Position numbers and translations under genes: made by a program. A model generated the notes under the pieces. That model was given only the letters and a program-made list of their open reading frames with translations, did not search any database and was not told where the DNA came from. Shown here piece after piece: positions 33,790-43,545 of a stretch of 64,000 nucleotides of DNA. Source of the stretch: Lepus europaeus (Eukaryota > Chordata > Mammalia > Lagomorpha > Leporidae); NCBI RefSeq assembly GCF_033115175.1, contig NC_084837.1, positions 9,128,266 through 9,192,265 of the forward strand. The letters are read 5' to 3'. Positions within the stretch are counted from its first letter, which is position 1. Each line of letters begins with the position of its first letter.

Positions 33790-34170
33790 AGCCCAAAGTT
33801 GCTTCAGCTATACTTGCCCTCTTCCTGTTCTTTGAACAAAATAGCCTCAATCCCTCCTTGGGAATCTCATCTTCCCTCTGCCCAAAGCATTCCCCAGGCC
33901 TCCACCTGGCCAGCTGCTTTGGCCACTCAGCTCAAACGCACTGCCCCAGAGAAGCCTTCTCTGACTTTGCAGCGCTGGTATCAGCTCAGGCACCCTCAGG
34001 CTCTTGTATTATTTGCAGCATTGCCCTTTCACCATCTCACATGTTCTCATTCATGGTCCTCCTTTTGTTCTGTCTACACCGTGGGCTACCAGCTCCAGGG
34101 TTCTCAGTGTACTTAGAACAGTGCCTGGCACACAGTAGGGGCTCAGTAGAAATGTGCAGAATGCATCATG
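33790..34170 (+). mobile_element. L2 3' region, sense
   Basis: CTTGCCCTCTTCCTGTTCTTTG, GAGAAGCCTTCTCTGACTTTGC and GAACAGTGCCTGGCACACAGTAGGGGCTCAGTAGAAATG are in the order of the L2 3' end. Confidence 0.8.
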
Positions 34171-34209
34171 TGACTGTCATCTCGGTAGGTACAGGTGGCT
34201 CACGTAAGC

Positions 34210-34370
34210 ACTCAGTGTAGACTACCCAAGCCTCAAAATAAACCCCGAGTTAGATTTTATACACAGGAAGATTGAATTTTGGAGAGGCTGAACCACTTGT
34301 CTGACACCACACACTTCGGTAATAGTAGAAGCACCGTTAAACTTCAAAATATGTGGTTTTAACTTTTCAG
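34210..34370 (-). mobile_element. MIR, antisense
   Basis: GAATTTTGGAGAGGCTGAACCACTTGTCTGACACCACACACTTCGGTAATAG corresponds to the antisense MIR core. Confidence 0.6.
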
Positions 34371-35589
34371 TACTCCCAGATTTCCCTCATGTCTAGAGAG
34401 TCTTAAAAAATTCCAACAGATAAAATTCCTTGCTTGATCCTGAGTTGCAATTGGAACAATTTGTATAATGCAGCCATCACAGAGTGGATAAGTCCATCCA
34501 TACAGTCCCAGAGTAGATTTGAATGCCCATGGACTTCCCAAGAGACTTGGTAGAGACAAGTTACGCCTGGAATGCTTTGGTTAGAAATTATTGAGCGAGT
34601 TAACAGGTGTGAGAAAGGACAGCTCCAACCTTCAGAAGAAATATTTGTGACAAAAACACACAAAGAGAAAAGTAGAGAGGCATCACGAGGGTGTCATATA
34701 CAAGGGTTGATGTGGGTGGGAATTCGGGAAGATGTGTGAAATGCAGGCCCTCTTTGGATGGAATACCAAATGTGAAAAGAAATAAACTCAAGGTTTAGAA
34801 TTACTATAATTGATTTGTGAATATATTGTTAGTTGTTAGGAAGGAAAAGTACAATATGACAAAATGACAACATGTAAAAGAAATTGAAAGACTCATTTGA
34901 AGTTCCACTGTGTAAAACATCCAGCTGTCAGAGATTCATTTCTCATATTTTTAAAGTTTATTTAATCTTTAGGTAGACTTTTACAGGTACCAATACAAAC
35001 TGAGCGAAGGAGAATGCTTTTGTTCCCTTCTTTCAGAACCTGAATCCATCCTTTTCATCATCAGGCATTCAAGAAGAAAAGCCCATGGGATATTAAAATA
35101 CGGAAAGTGAAAACACCACTTTTAATGCCTGAAAAGGCTCTAATGGGCAATGTAAGAAGCGATCCGTGTGTCTGTGTCAGTTCCTGATGTCCCGGGGCAG
35201 CTGCTTGGCTGACATGGAACCCTACTGCTCTGTGGAAATGAGAATCATCTTGTTAGGTTCTGTGTTCCCCCGCCCTCAGTTCAGAACATTGGCTACCTAA
35301 AAGCATTCATACTTATAAATATTTTGTCAATGGTCTTAATAGTCCTCAAATTGAAGTTAATTCGCTATTGTAAGACATGGTGAAAATGTTTTAAAGCAGT
35401 TCTATTAACTCCATGTGAACCTATTTTTGTGTCTTGAAGAAATTTTAGACTCACCAAGAGTTTCCAAAAACTAGACAGAGAATTCACTGAATTCTTTGAA
35501 TGTTATCATTTTAAGTAAGGAGAGTGTGGTGACCAAACCCAGCAAACTGACATTTATGTAACACTACTTTATTATATATTTTTAGCTAT
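34371..35589. other. Unassigned sequence
   Basis: About 1.2 kb of AT-rich DNA with no SINE. Nothing recognised. Confidence 0.35.
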
Positions 35590-36830
35590 AGACCTGATAG
35601 AAATGTCACCAGTTTTCCGTTTCTGGCTTTTTCTGCACCAGGATCCCATCTTGAATGGAGCTGTCGGGTCTCCTGGGTCTCCTCCAGTCCGTGCCAGGCC
35701 GTTCTTCCATCTTTGCTCTTCTCATCACAGCGCATCATGACACCTACCATGCAGATTTACTTTAGCACCGTGATGACGCTAGCCTTACCCACTTGCTCAA
35801 GGTGTGTCTGCTGGGTTTCTCTGCCGTAAACGTGTGAGTTTTCCTCTTTGTCATTAATCGGTATCTTGCGGGAAGTTACTTTGAGAGCGTCTTAGTATAT
35901 TTTCTGTTGTTATGGAAGAACACCCGACTTGGAGTAATTTATAAGGAAAAGAGGTTGATTTTGCTTCCTGGTTCTGGAGGCTTGAGAAGTTCAGAACCAT
36001 GATGTGGGCGTCTGCTTGGTTTCCGGCAAGGGTCTTGCGTTGCTTCAACTCGAGGCATAACCTTGGATGGAAGCCGGCACAGTGGAAGACATGAGGCTCC
36101 AAGGGCAGCCCTGCTTTTTAACAGTCTGCTCTCCCAGTAGTGAACAGAGTCCTGAGAGTAAGAACTCACTCTCGGGAGAAAGGCACTAGTCCACTCACGA
36201 GGGCTCCATCCCACACACACGGGCCCTGCACTAGACCCTACCTCCCAACACCGCCACACTGAGGAATTAGGGTTCCAACACGTGAACTTTTGGGGAGCAA
36301 CTTTTGAGACTATGCAAATATCGGTTTTCTCACCATTCTTTCACCCACTGCAACAATATTAACAGTGTGTTTGCGTTATGGCTTTGTAGTGCCCTCATTC
36401 CTTCAACATTTTCATATGGGAATTGTGCAAAAAAGATTTGTACCTTCTCTCTCATTTACTAGGTCACTCAATTATTTATTTGTATGTGCATAGACTCATG
36501 GATATTTACTTTATTCTATGGGTTATAATCCAATGCTAGCATTATTTATTTTGTCGCTCAAATTGTTCCAGCTTTGGTCGTTGGCAGCTCTTTGAGCTTG
36601 GCTCCTGTGTGCTGTTGACACACTCTCACCATTCTTTTGGGCACTTCCTTGCTTTTTGGCACTGTAGGGTCATCTTGTTTTTTTCCTGCCCCAGTTCTGA
36701 GCTCTGGTTCCATTTGTTGGAAGAAGGTGTTTAGATCTTAGTATTTATGATAAATGTGCAGTAGACGACCAATGTGTAACAGTCTCTTCCCGCACATGGA
36801 CACTAGCATGATTTTGACTCTATGGAACCT
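35590..36830 (-). mobile_element. Old L1M-type relic, antisense, split by an LTR
   Basis: 35590-35886 and 36304-36830 are consecutive parts of one element: GGATCCCATCTTGAATGG...GGAAGTTACTTTGAGA, then TTGAGACTATGCAAATATCGG...TGGGTTATAATCCAATGC...CAAATTGTTCCAGCTTTGG. The same family recurs at 54370 and 59220. Confidence 0.6.
35887..36303 (-). mobile_element. MaLR-class solo LTR inserted in L1 relic
   Basis: TTATGGAAGAACACCCGACTTGGAGTAATTTATAAGGAAAAGAGG to CCAACACGTGAACTTTTGGGG are antisense MST/MLT1-like LTR blocks. TTGAGA at 35881-35886 and 36304-36309 fits a 5-6 base LTR target duplication. No coding interior. Confidence 0.65.
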
Positions 36831-37094
36831 ACAAAATACTCCACAAAGTGGACATGTTTTTATCTTTATGGCTAATTTAGTATTTGAAGTTTTGATTTTC
36901 TGAAATATCTGGCAACGATTAGAGCCTGTGTCAGGCTTAACTCTACAAGTAGGATGTAGTTTTTCTCTTATCTGTAGCCTTTCCCAGTAAGATAGAAGCC
37001 CTTGTGCAAAGCTAGATTTGCAGAATTTTCTAACGGCTTTCTGGTTTTAGTTATGTATACACCTATGATATGGAGACAGCATGAAAATATTGAT

Positions 37095-37300
37095 ACTTTC
37101 CCTGATAGCTTTTCATCGCCGTAGGGAATACCTGACACAGGCCAACGCTATCAGTAAAGACGTTCATTTAGCCGTCAGTTTTGAAAAGACTGAAAGTCCA
37201 AATGGCACGCACAGGCTCTGGTGAGGGCCCCATGACAGATAGCAGATGGTGGAGTGAGTGTCTGGGGTAGATCGGAACTCAAACCAGGAAGCAGAGAGGG
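37095..37300 (-). mobile_element. Possible MaLR-class LTR fragment
   Basis: ACTGAAAGTCCAAATGGCACGCACAGGCTCTGGTGAGGGCCC is like the internal part of antisense MaLR LTRs. Boundaries unclear. Confidence 0.35.
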
Positions 37301-37420
37301 GATGTTTCCAGGATTGTTCCTTGTCTTACAGGAGCTCAAGGATCACAGGAGAAATACTTTACTTCCTTTCAAGGGCAGGGGCCTTATTGATTCAGACTTC
37401 CCACTAAGCCCCATCTTTTT

Positions 37421-37775
37421 CTTTTTTTTTTCTTTCTTTTTTTTTTTTTTTTTTTTGACAGGCAGAGTGGATAGTGAGAGAGAGAGACAGAGAGAAAGGT
37501 CTTCCTTTTTGCCGTTGGTTCACCCTCCAATGGCTGCTGCAGCCGGCGCATCGTGCTGATCCGAAGCCAGGAGCCAGGTGCTTCTCCTGGTCTCCCATGC
37601 AGGTGCAGGGCCCAAGGACTTGGGCCATCCTCCACTGCCTTCCAGGGCCATAGCAGAGAGCTGGCCTGGAAGAGGGGCAACCGGGATAGAATCCGGCGCC
37701 CCAACCGGGACTAGCACCCGGTGTGCCGGCGCTGCAAGGCGGAGGATTAACCTGTTAAGCCACGGTGCTGGCTCT
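37421..37775 (-). mobile_element. Young C-type SINE inserted in the tail of another SINE
   Basis: CpG-rich young copy ending GCCACGGTGCTGGCTC, starting in a T tract interrupted by C residues. It sits in the poly(T) start of the SINE at 37776. The common outer duplication belongs to that older copy. Confidence 0.93.
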
Positions 37776-37808
37776 TTTTTTTTTTTTTAAAGACTTATTT
37801 ATTTATTT

Positions 37809-37848
<40 letters not shown>

Positions 37849-38053
37849 TTTTTCCATCCTTGCCAAAGTGTTGCAATGGCATGGGCTGGTCCAGGTGAAA
37901 TCCAGGAACCTAGAACTCCATGCACGTCTCCCAGGTAGGTGCAGAGTCAGAGCACTTGGGCCATCTTCTGCTGCTTTCCCAGGGAAGCTGCATTGGAAGC
38001 AGAATCAATGCTACAGTGTGGGATGTGAGTGGCTGCTTAAACCTGCTGTGTCT
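37776..38053 (-). mobile_element. C-type SINE, host of the preceding copy
   Basis: CTAAGCCCCATCTTTTT (37404-37420) and CTAAGCCCCACCTCTT (38054-38069) bracket this SINE together with the younger one. Its body has a (GA)n tract at 37811-37844 and a shortened head. Confidence 0.88.
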
Positions 38054-38159
38054 CTAAGCCCCACCTCTTAAAGGCTCCACAGCATCCCCCAGTGCTGCCA
38101 CCCTGGCAGCCAAGCCCCCAGTCACATGGGGATACCCAAACCATAACACTGTCTTTAAA

Positions 38160-38430
38160 CAGCTCCTGAGATGAAACTCCTCTGAGGCTCTGTCACCTCC
38201 ATCATTTACTTGCTCTGATCTTCCCACTTTTTCCTCTGTGAATCCATTCTCCGACCATCCATCCGTCACCATTCTTCCGCTCCAAAGTCATTCCCTTCCA
38301 TCTCCAGCTCATACAACTCAACTTCAAAATTCTGCTCAGTTTCTCCTCTTCCAGGAAGCCTTCCCTGAAGCATCCAGCTTCGCCTCGGTGCATCCTCCGC
38401 CAACTTTGAGGCTAAGGGCTCCCACTGGCT
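38160..38430 (+). mobile_element. L2 fragment, sense
   Basis: CTCATACAACTCAACTTCAAAATTCTGCTCAG and TCTTCCAGGAAGCCTTCCCTGA are L2 3' blocks. Confidence 0.6.
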
Positions 38431-39185
38431 CTCAAATCCAGCAGAGGCAGAAAGGAACCCATCACAGGCCTCTGTCCAGCACTCCCATCCCCTCCTCCCA
38501 CCATGTTCCCCACTTACCTGGTGCTGCGAGTGTCCATCTGGGAGCCCCAACCAGAACCCACTCGGAGACTGCAGCTCCTCCACCTCCCCCGAGCTCAAGC
38601 TCAAGCTGTGTCAGCTCTAACTTCTCAGCAGCTCTGTTTTGCCTCCTGCTCTTTCCCGTCAGGCAACTGTCTTCATTCCGGTCTTCTCTCTTCCTTATCA
38701 CAGGTACTATCTGCTCTAAAAGGGACTCTGAGAAGTAGATTCTAAAGCAAGGATTGCGGTGCAGGCAGTTTGCTTGCGAGGTGATCTCAGGAAGTCAAGA
38801 AGTGGGAAAGGGAGACAGGGAAAGGCGGAAGAGATAACAGCAGTATGCCTACTGGGGGGTCACCACTGCAGGCAATGGGGGCCTAGCCCACTGGGACAAC
38901 CCTCACCCTCAAACCCCGAGACTCCAGGAACTTGTCTTCCTGAGGTGCCAGGAAGCTGGGGCATTTACCTATCAACTCAAGCCCTCTCCAGGGCCAGAGC
39001 ACACCCTCAAATGGGGACCCAGGAGTCCCTCAGCAGGTGTGGGGACCCTCTGCAGAGACCTGGGCTTGTGTGTATGTGTGCTGGGGGTGGGGAGTCTCTG
39101 GTGGCAGAAGCTGTACCATCAGTGCCTCCTCATGGTTGTCCCACCTGCAGTCTTGCTCCCATCCACCCACTCCCACCTCTTGCCC
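38431..39185. other. Unassigned sequence
   Basis: GC-moderate and repeat-poor. Overlapping frames on both strands lack features. Nothing recognised. Confidence 0.3.
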
Positions 39186-39440
39186 CTTAGGTGAGCTCTC
39201 TAAAACGCCAACTAGACAAGCTCTTCACCTGCTTACCACCTGGTGGCGGCTTCGTTGCTTCGAGACCGAAATCCAAGTGGTCTGGCTTGAAGGCTCTGCC
39301 TGTTGTCACCCTTGCTTTTCTAGCCTCGTCTCCTCTCCTTCCCAGGACTGGATCCAGACTCCAGAAATACTCCTCTCGCTGAGTGCCTCAGCCACACAGC
39401 AGTCCTGCCCAGAGGCCGCTTATGAACATTTACAAGCATC
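39186..39440 (+). mobile_element. L2 fragment, sense
   Basis: TCTCTAAAACGCCAACTAGACAAG, CCTGCTTACCACCTGGTGGCGGC and TAGCCTCGTCTCC follow the L2 3' coding region in order, heavily diverged. Confidence 0.55.
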
Positions 39441-39444
39441 TGTG

Positions 39445-39760
39445 TGACTGTTTACTGCACGCCAGTGGACAATCTCACTGTGACCACAGTGAGCAGAGAA
39501 TTAGTTACCCCTTCAGGGAACTCACTCTCTAAGAGGAGGAGAGGGACGTGCAGAAAGAAATACTTGCACTCGGACTAAAACACTAGGTTAGAGAAAGACC
39601 CGTGGAGAAGAAAAGGACATCCAAAAGGAGACTCAAGGGACATAAAGGGGTCAGCCTGCAGCAGGAGGCGCAGGTTGGTGTGGGTGAGGAGCTTCTCAGG
39701 TGACAGGCAGGAAGAGGTGAGGTGGGGGGGTGGCCAGGTGATCAGAGATCCCGGCTTCCC
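39445..39760 (-). mobile_element. L2 fragment, antisense (tentative)
   Basis: CTTCAGGGAACTCACTCTCTAAGAGG and the purine-rich blocks after it resemble antisense L2. Confidence 0.4.
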
Positions 39761-39777
39761 AGGGAGCTCGGGCTTTA

Positions 39778-40247
39778 TGAGGGTATTTCAAAAGGAAAGT
39801 GGAAAATGAAACTGAGAGATCAGTTTATTTAAGTGCCAGAAACAAAAACAGAAATCCATGCAGTTTTTCTTTATATGCATTTTCCACGAATTCTTTTTTT
39901 TTTTTTTAATTTTATTTATTTGAGAGATAGAGTAAAAGACAGTGAGAGGGAAAGACAGAGAGAGAGGTCTTCCATGCGCTGGTTCACTCCCCAAATGGCC
40001 GCAACTACTGAAGCTGGACTGATCCGAAGCCAGGAGCCAGGAGCTTCTTCCGGGTCTCCCACGAAGGTGCAAGGACCCAAGGACTTGGGCCAACTTCTAC
40101 TGCTTTCCTAGGCCATAGCAGAGAGCTGGATTGGAAGAGGAGCAGCTGGGACTGGAACCAGCACCCATATGGGATGCCAGCACTGCAGGCAGAGGATTAA
40201 CCTACTGAGCCTCAGCACCAGCCCCACAAATTCTTGAAGACCCCTCA
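39778..40247 (-). mobile_element. Mariner-like mini-transposon, interrupted by a SINE
   Basis: Left end TGAGGGTATTTCAAAAGG...GTGGAAAATG and the inverse of the right end, TGAGGGGTCTTCAAGAATTCG..GTGGAAAATG, form imperfect inverted repeats of about 30 bases. TA lies on each outer side (39776-39777, 40248-40249). Without the SINE and its duplicated target the element is 130 bases, far too short for a transposase. Confidence 0.75.
39896..40223 (-). mobile_element. C-type SINE inside the mini-transposon
   Basis: CCACGAATTCTT (39884-39895) and CCACAAATTCTT (40224-40235) flank a full-length copy. GAGGATTAACCTACTGAGC is an intermediate, young-like head. Confidence 0.95.
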
Positions 40248-40267
40248 TATTTTTCATATCAATACAT

Positions 40268-40505
40268 AAAGGGCACTTGGTTTAGCAGTCGATAAGCCCA
40301 CACCCCGTATTGGAGGTCCAAGCTCTGCTCCCTATCCCAGCTTCCTGTCCATGCACACCCTGGGCAAGTGGTTGGACCCCGGCTATCCTGTGGGAGACCC
40401 AGACTGAGTTCCCAGCTCCTGGCTTCCGTGGACATTTGGAGGTATGAACCACCGGATGGGAATTCTGTCTCTGCCTGCCACTCAAATAAATAAGCAAAAA
40501 TGAAA
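40268..40505 (+). mobile_element. Old C-type SINE subfamily
   Basis: GGGCACTTGGTTTAGCAGTCGATAAG, GGGAGACCCAGACTGAGTTCCC and CACTCAAATAAATAAGC. This is the last SINE before the promoter region. Confidence 0.75.
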
Positions 40506-40510
40506 AGCAA

Positions 40511-41790
40511 TGAAGACAAATGAGATGAAACTTTCTGGATTCGCTTGGGCATTACTTCTTTAAGAGGCCTCCTGAAGTCTCTTCCCCCCTTAGACACCCA
40601 AGGCCTGTGCTCCTGGGACGCACTAGAACCCCTGCCAGCCTCCGTGAAAGCAGGGCAGCTTTTCCCACCCCTGTGCCCCAAGGCTGGCACGCGGCTGCAC
40701 ACCCACGGGCTGCTCCTCAGTGGCTCAGGAAAGTGCTCAGTGCGTGACCTGTGACAAGCTGAGTGCTGCAAGCCACTGGTTTCAGGTGCAGGTTCTGCAG
40801 ATCGGAAGGGAGGCAGTAACGATTTCCTACAATTAGTTACTGATTGCAAGGCACAGCGGCTGTGTTCAGCTAATGTATTTCACACCGCTGCCTCCCGGAA
40901 ACCTTGGGCTTTCCCTCCCCTTCCTTCCCTCCTTCCTTTGCTTCTTTCTCTCCGACCCTGCAACCATTAAGACTTCAGCTTTGAGGTGCAGGGAGCGCCG
41001 GGTGGGGAGAGAGGTGCTTCGTAAGGTGATGCAAACGCGCTCCCTGCCAAGTTCTGGGCCCAGCTTTCTGGGGTGACCAGCCACCCTGGGATGGGCAGGG
41101 GTGGGCAGCCCGGGCTGAGCTCTCAGCGCCTCAGGAAGCTCCGGTGGAGCCCCCAGGGGGCACAGGCTGTTCTCCAGGGCGGAGGCAGTGGCAAGCAGGG
41201 CGGCATTTCTTACTGCCGCTCGGCTCTGCACCCTGAGGTTCGAAGAGAACCTATCCAACACTCATTTCCCCGGAGCGCAGGAGCCAAACGGCGCAGCTTC
41301 TGGCTGGCTAAAAAGCACGCATCCCCACCTGATTTGGGATGCACACCAGGTTTCTACGCGTTCACAAACCTCCCTGGGCCCCGGTGCTGGCCGCCCTGAA
41401 ACACGGGGTTTTGAGCAGAGTCTGCTGTCGGTGCCGCCTTTGTGCTGGGCCCTCCGCAGCACAGGGCTTTGTCGTCCTGGAGAGAGGAAGCCAGCGAGCC
41501 TCAGGCTTCCTTTGTAACTTCCCGGCTGTCCGCCCCGCTGCTCACCCACCCCGTCCCTTCGTTTTTCAGTGCTGTGGGACTGGGCTTTGCCTTTTGATAG
41601 GAAAACAATCATTTGGCTCTGTGTCCACTGCGCAGGCACCTCTGGGCGCGGGTGCAGGCGGTGTGGCCCCGAAACGAGGGCCGACAACAGCTCACCTCCT
41701 AAAGATCCCTCTGGAACAAATCAGTAAGCCCCCGCAAAACACCAAGGCGGCTTCAAGCACATTTCCGCACCTCTCTCGCCTAAAACTCTG
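40511..41790. other. Repeat-poor flank upstream of the CpG island
   Basis: About 1.3 kb with no SINE or LINE and GC content rising toward the island. On the minus strand AGGAG|GTGAGC, complement of 41689-41698, is a plausible donor for a divergent transcript, but nothing else supports one. Confidence 0.35.
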
Positions 41791-41794
41791 GTCC

Positions 41795-41915
41795 GCAGCG
41801 CGGTTAGGAGTTCAAGTCCTCCAGGCGCCTCTCTCAAGAGCTGTGACCCTGACAGCTCACTTCAAGCCTCCACTTCCCTTTCCTCATCTGTACAATGGGA
41901 ACAGAAACTGGCTCT
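41795..41915 (+). mobile_element. MIR at the edge of the CpG island
   Basis: GAGTTCAAGTCCTCC, AGCTGTGACCCTGACAGCTCACTTCAAGCCTCC and TTCCTCATCTGTACAATGGGAAC follow the MIR core in order. Confidence 0.75.
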
Positions 41916-42696
41916 GCTCGCGGATGCTGCATCGCCGGGGCTTATCCTCCAGCTCAGCGCTGCGGACACCCTAGCCACCGCGAGTGGTCGGGACAAGGGG
42001 AGCCCGGCTGGACGGGCGGAAAGGACCCCCTGCACGCCCTCGGTTCTCCGGGGCTGGGGTTCCCCCGTGCTCGCCCAGCGCGCGCACAGGTGCGGCTCTG
42101 GGCCCGGGGAGCGCGTGGGCGCGGCCGGGGTGCGCCCCGAGGGCGCGGCGCTGGCCCCGGCCGTCCTCCAGGACGCCGCCCGGCCCTGGACGCGGGTCTG
42201 GACGCCGGCCCCGGCCCTGGCCCCGGCCCCGGCGAGCGCCGCGCGCGCCCCGCCCCCGACGCCGGGGTTGGCTGCGCGCGGGCCACGCGCGGCGACCTGC
42301 CACGCGCCGCGTCACTAGCGCGGCTCCCGCGGGGCCGCCCCGCCCTCGTCAAGTGACCGGCAGCCCTTCCAGGGGACCACGGCCGTCCGCGGGGAGGCGC
42401 GCCCCAGCCCGCAGCCCGGCGCCAGGCCGCCGTCATCTCCTTCCTGTGCCGGGTGATCCGTCTCCTCAGCCACCCGGAAAACATAGTCCGCCCCTCACGT
42501 CCTTGTGGAACAGCGACCGCTCCCCAAGAGCGTCCCTCCGGGCCCGGCCCCTCGTCTTCCGCGCCGCAGGGCCCGCGGGACCCGCTCGGAGGCCGGGTCA
42601 GCCCTGAGGAAGGACGCCTCCCCGGCGAGGCGAGGGCAGCGCGCCGGGCCCGGGAGCCGGCCCGGCTGGCGGAGGGACACCGCGGCGGCGGCGCAG

Positions 42697-42707
42697 TGCG
42701 CACGCGC
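42697..42707 (+). promoter_or_regulatory. NRF1-type site
   Basis: TGCGCACGCGC matches the NRF1 palindrome closely. It lies about 75 bases upstream of the inferred transcription start, a typical NRF1 position in CpG-island promoters. Confidence 0.65.
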
Positions 42708-42719
42708 GCCCGGGAACGA

Positions 42720-42726
42720 GTTCCGG
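42720..42726 (-). promoter_or_regulatory. ETS-type site
   Basis: GTTCCGG is the complement of CCGGAAC, with the GGAA core of ETS-family factors. It is placed between the NRF1 and MEF2-like sites. Confidence 0.4.
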
Positions 42727-42745
42727 TCTGGCCGCGGCCTGGCTC

Positions 42746-42755
42746 CTAAAAATAG
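42746..42755 (+). promoter_or_regulatory. MEF2-type / TATA-like element
   Basis: CTAAAAATAG is a perfect match to the MEF2 consensus YTAWWWWTAR, and TAAAAATA is also an acceptable TATA-box variant. It is the only AT-only stretch in several hundred bases of nearly pure G+C. It would place a start near 42776-42785. Whether it works as TATA, as MEF2 target or both cannot be told from sequence. Confidence 0.55.
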
Positions 42756-42775
42756 CCCCGGCGTGGGGATCCGTG

Positions 42776-42886
42776 CGCGGATGTCCCGGCGAGTCCCGGG
42801 CTGAGGGAGGCGGCTCCGGCGGCGCGGGCGCTGGTGCGGACCGGGGCTGCGGCGTGTGTGCGCCCGCCAGCGGCGCCGGAGACTCG
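42776..42886 (+). other. Putative non-coding first exon
   Basis: The start is inferred from the TATA-like element about 30 bases upstream. The end is set by GACTCG|GTGAGGG, with GT at 42887-42888. No ATG-initiated frame passes through the donor: the only ATG (42781) closes after seven codons. Coding sequence is therefore expected in a later exon outside the window. A more upstream start is possible. Confidence 0.5.
42781..42804 (+). other. Short upstream reading frame in the leader
   Basis: ATG TCC CGG CGA GTC CCG GGC TGA: seven codons and a stop, wholly inside the putative first exon. It exists in the mRNA only if transcription starts at or before 42781. The -3 base is C and the +4 base is T, a weak initiation context. 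Confidence 0.3.
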
Positions 42887-43318
42887 GTGAGGGCCGCGGG
42901 CGGCGGCGTCTCCGCCAAGGGGGACCGGGCAGGGTCGAGGTGGGGGCGCTGCAGGGCGGGGGGGCGGCGGGCTGAGGGGGGGGGCGGTGGCCGGGCCCCC
43001 CGCGCGAGCCCGGGTCCGGCGGGGAGAGGGCCGGGGTCGTGGGCGCGCGGCGGCCGGGCCGGGGTCGGCGCCCCGCGGGCGGGCCCGGGCGCACGGAGGC
43101 GCGGCCGCCACCTCGGCCCGCGCCGCGTCTGGGGCCGGGGGGCGGCGGCGGACGTCGCCCCCCTCAAAGTTGACGGAGTTCCCCGGCGGCCTGCCCTCGG
43201 CCCCGGGCGGGGGGGCGTGCGGGCGCCGCGGGACGCCAAGTTGGCGCTCGTGCCGTGGGAGCGGGGCGGTCGCTCGGGGCGGGACGCCGGGGTCCGCGCT
43301 CGGCCGGGGCGCGCCTGT

Positions 43319-43443
43319 CAGCGGCGGGGCGGGCGGGGGTCGGGGCCGGGGCGGGGCCGGGGGCGCTGTGGGGCTGGGGTCGGTGCCGCCGGCGCCTGTG
43401 GGGCGGGGGTCGGGGCCGGGGGTCGGGGCCGCCGGCGCCTGTG
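43319..43443 (+). repeat. G-rich repeat block with quadruplex potential
   Basis: Many GGGG runs separated by short C-containing loops occur at 43326-43362 and 43400-43427. A 25-base unit GGGGTCGGKGCCGCCGGCGC... is repeated at 43376-43400 and 43419-43443, 24/25 identical. Confidence 0.75.
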
Positions 43444-43485
43444 AGGGACCCGCTCGCCGCCCGGCGCGCCGGGAAGGTGTTGTGT

Positions 43486-43545
43486 GCTGGGAACTTTGCC
43501 TTTGGGTTCGATTTCGGCCGCCTGAGCTGGGGAGGGTTAAACCAG
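43486..43545 (+). other. Possible alternative first-exon end
   Basis: AACCAG|GTGAGG, GT at 43546-43547, is closer to the donor consensus than the one at 42887. The preceding segment leaves the GC extreme and could be the 3' part of an alternative exon starting in the downstream half of the island. Confidence 0.35.

Noticed and set aside
35887..36303. Endogenous retrovirus with genes
   Set aside because: Only solo LTR sequence is present here and at 6600. No gag, pol or env-like sequence was seen.
38238..38738. 166-codon plus-strand frame
   Set aside because: It starts in an L2 fragment, is Ser/Pro-rich and is overlapped by minus-strand frames of similar length.
40259..40849. 196-codon minus-strand frame
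   Set aside because: It ends inside an old SINE and shows no recognisable protein family.
41954..42703. 249-codon minus-strand frame in the CpG island
   Set aside because: Stop codons are AT-rich, so long frames arise by chance in GC-rich DNA. The product is low-complexity Arg/Pro/Gly/Ala and overlaps equally long frames on the other strand.
42773..43444. 223-codon plus-strand frame across the first donor
   Set aside because: It begins at GTG, not ATG, reads through a good splice donor and encodes only Gly/Arg/Ala-rich sequence. The frames at 41984, 42505 and 42987 also start at GTG.
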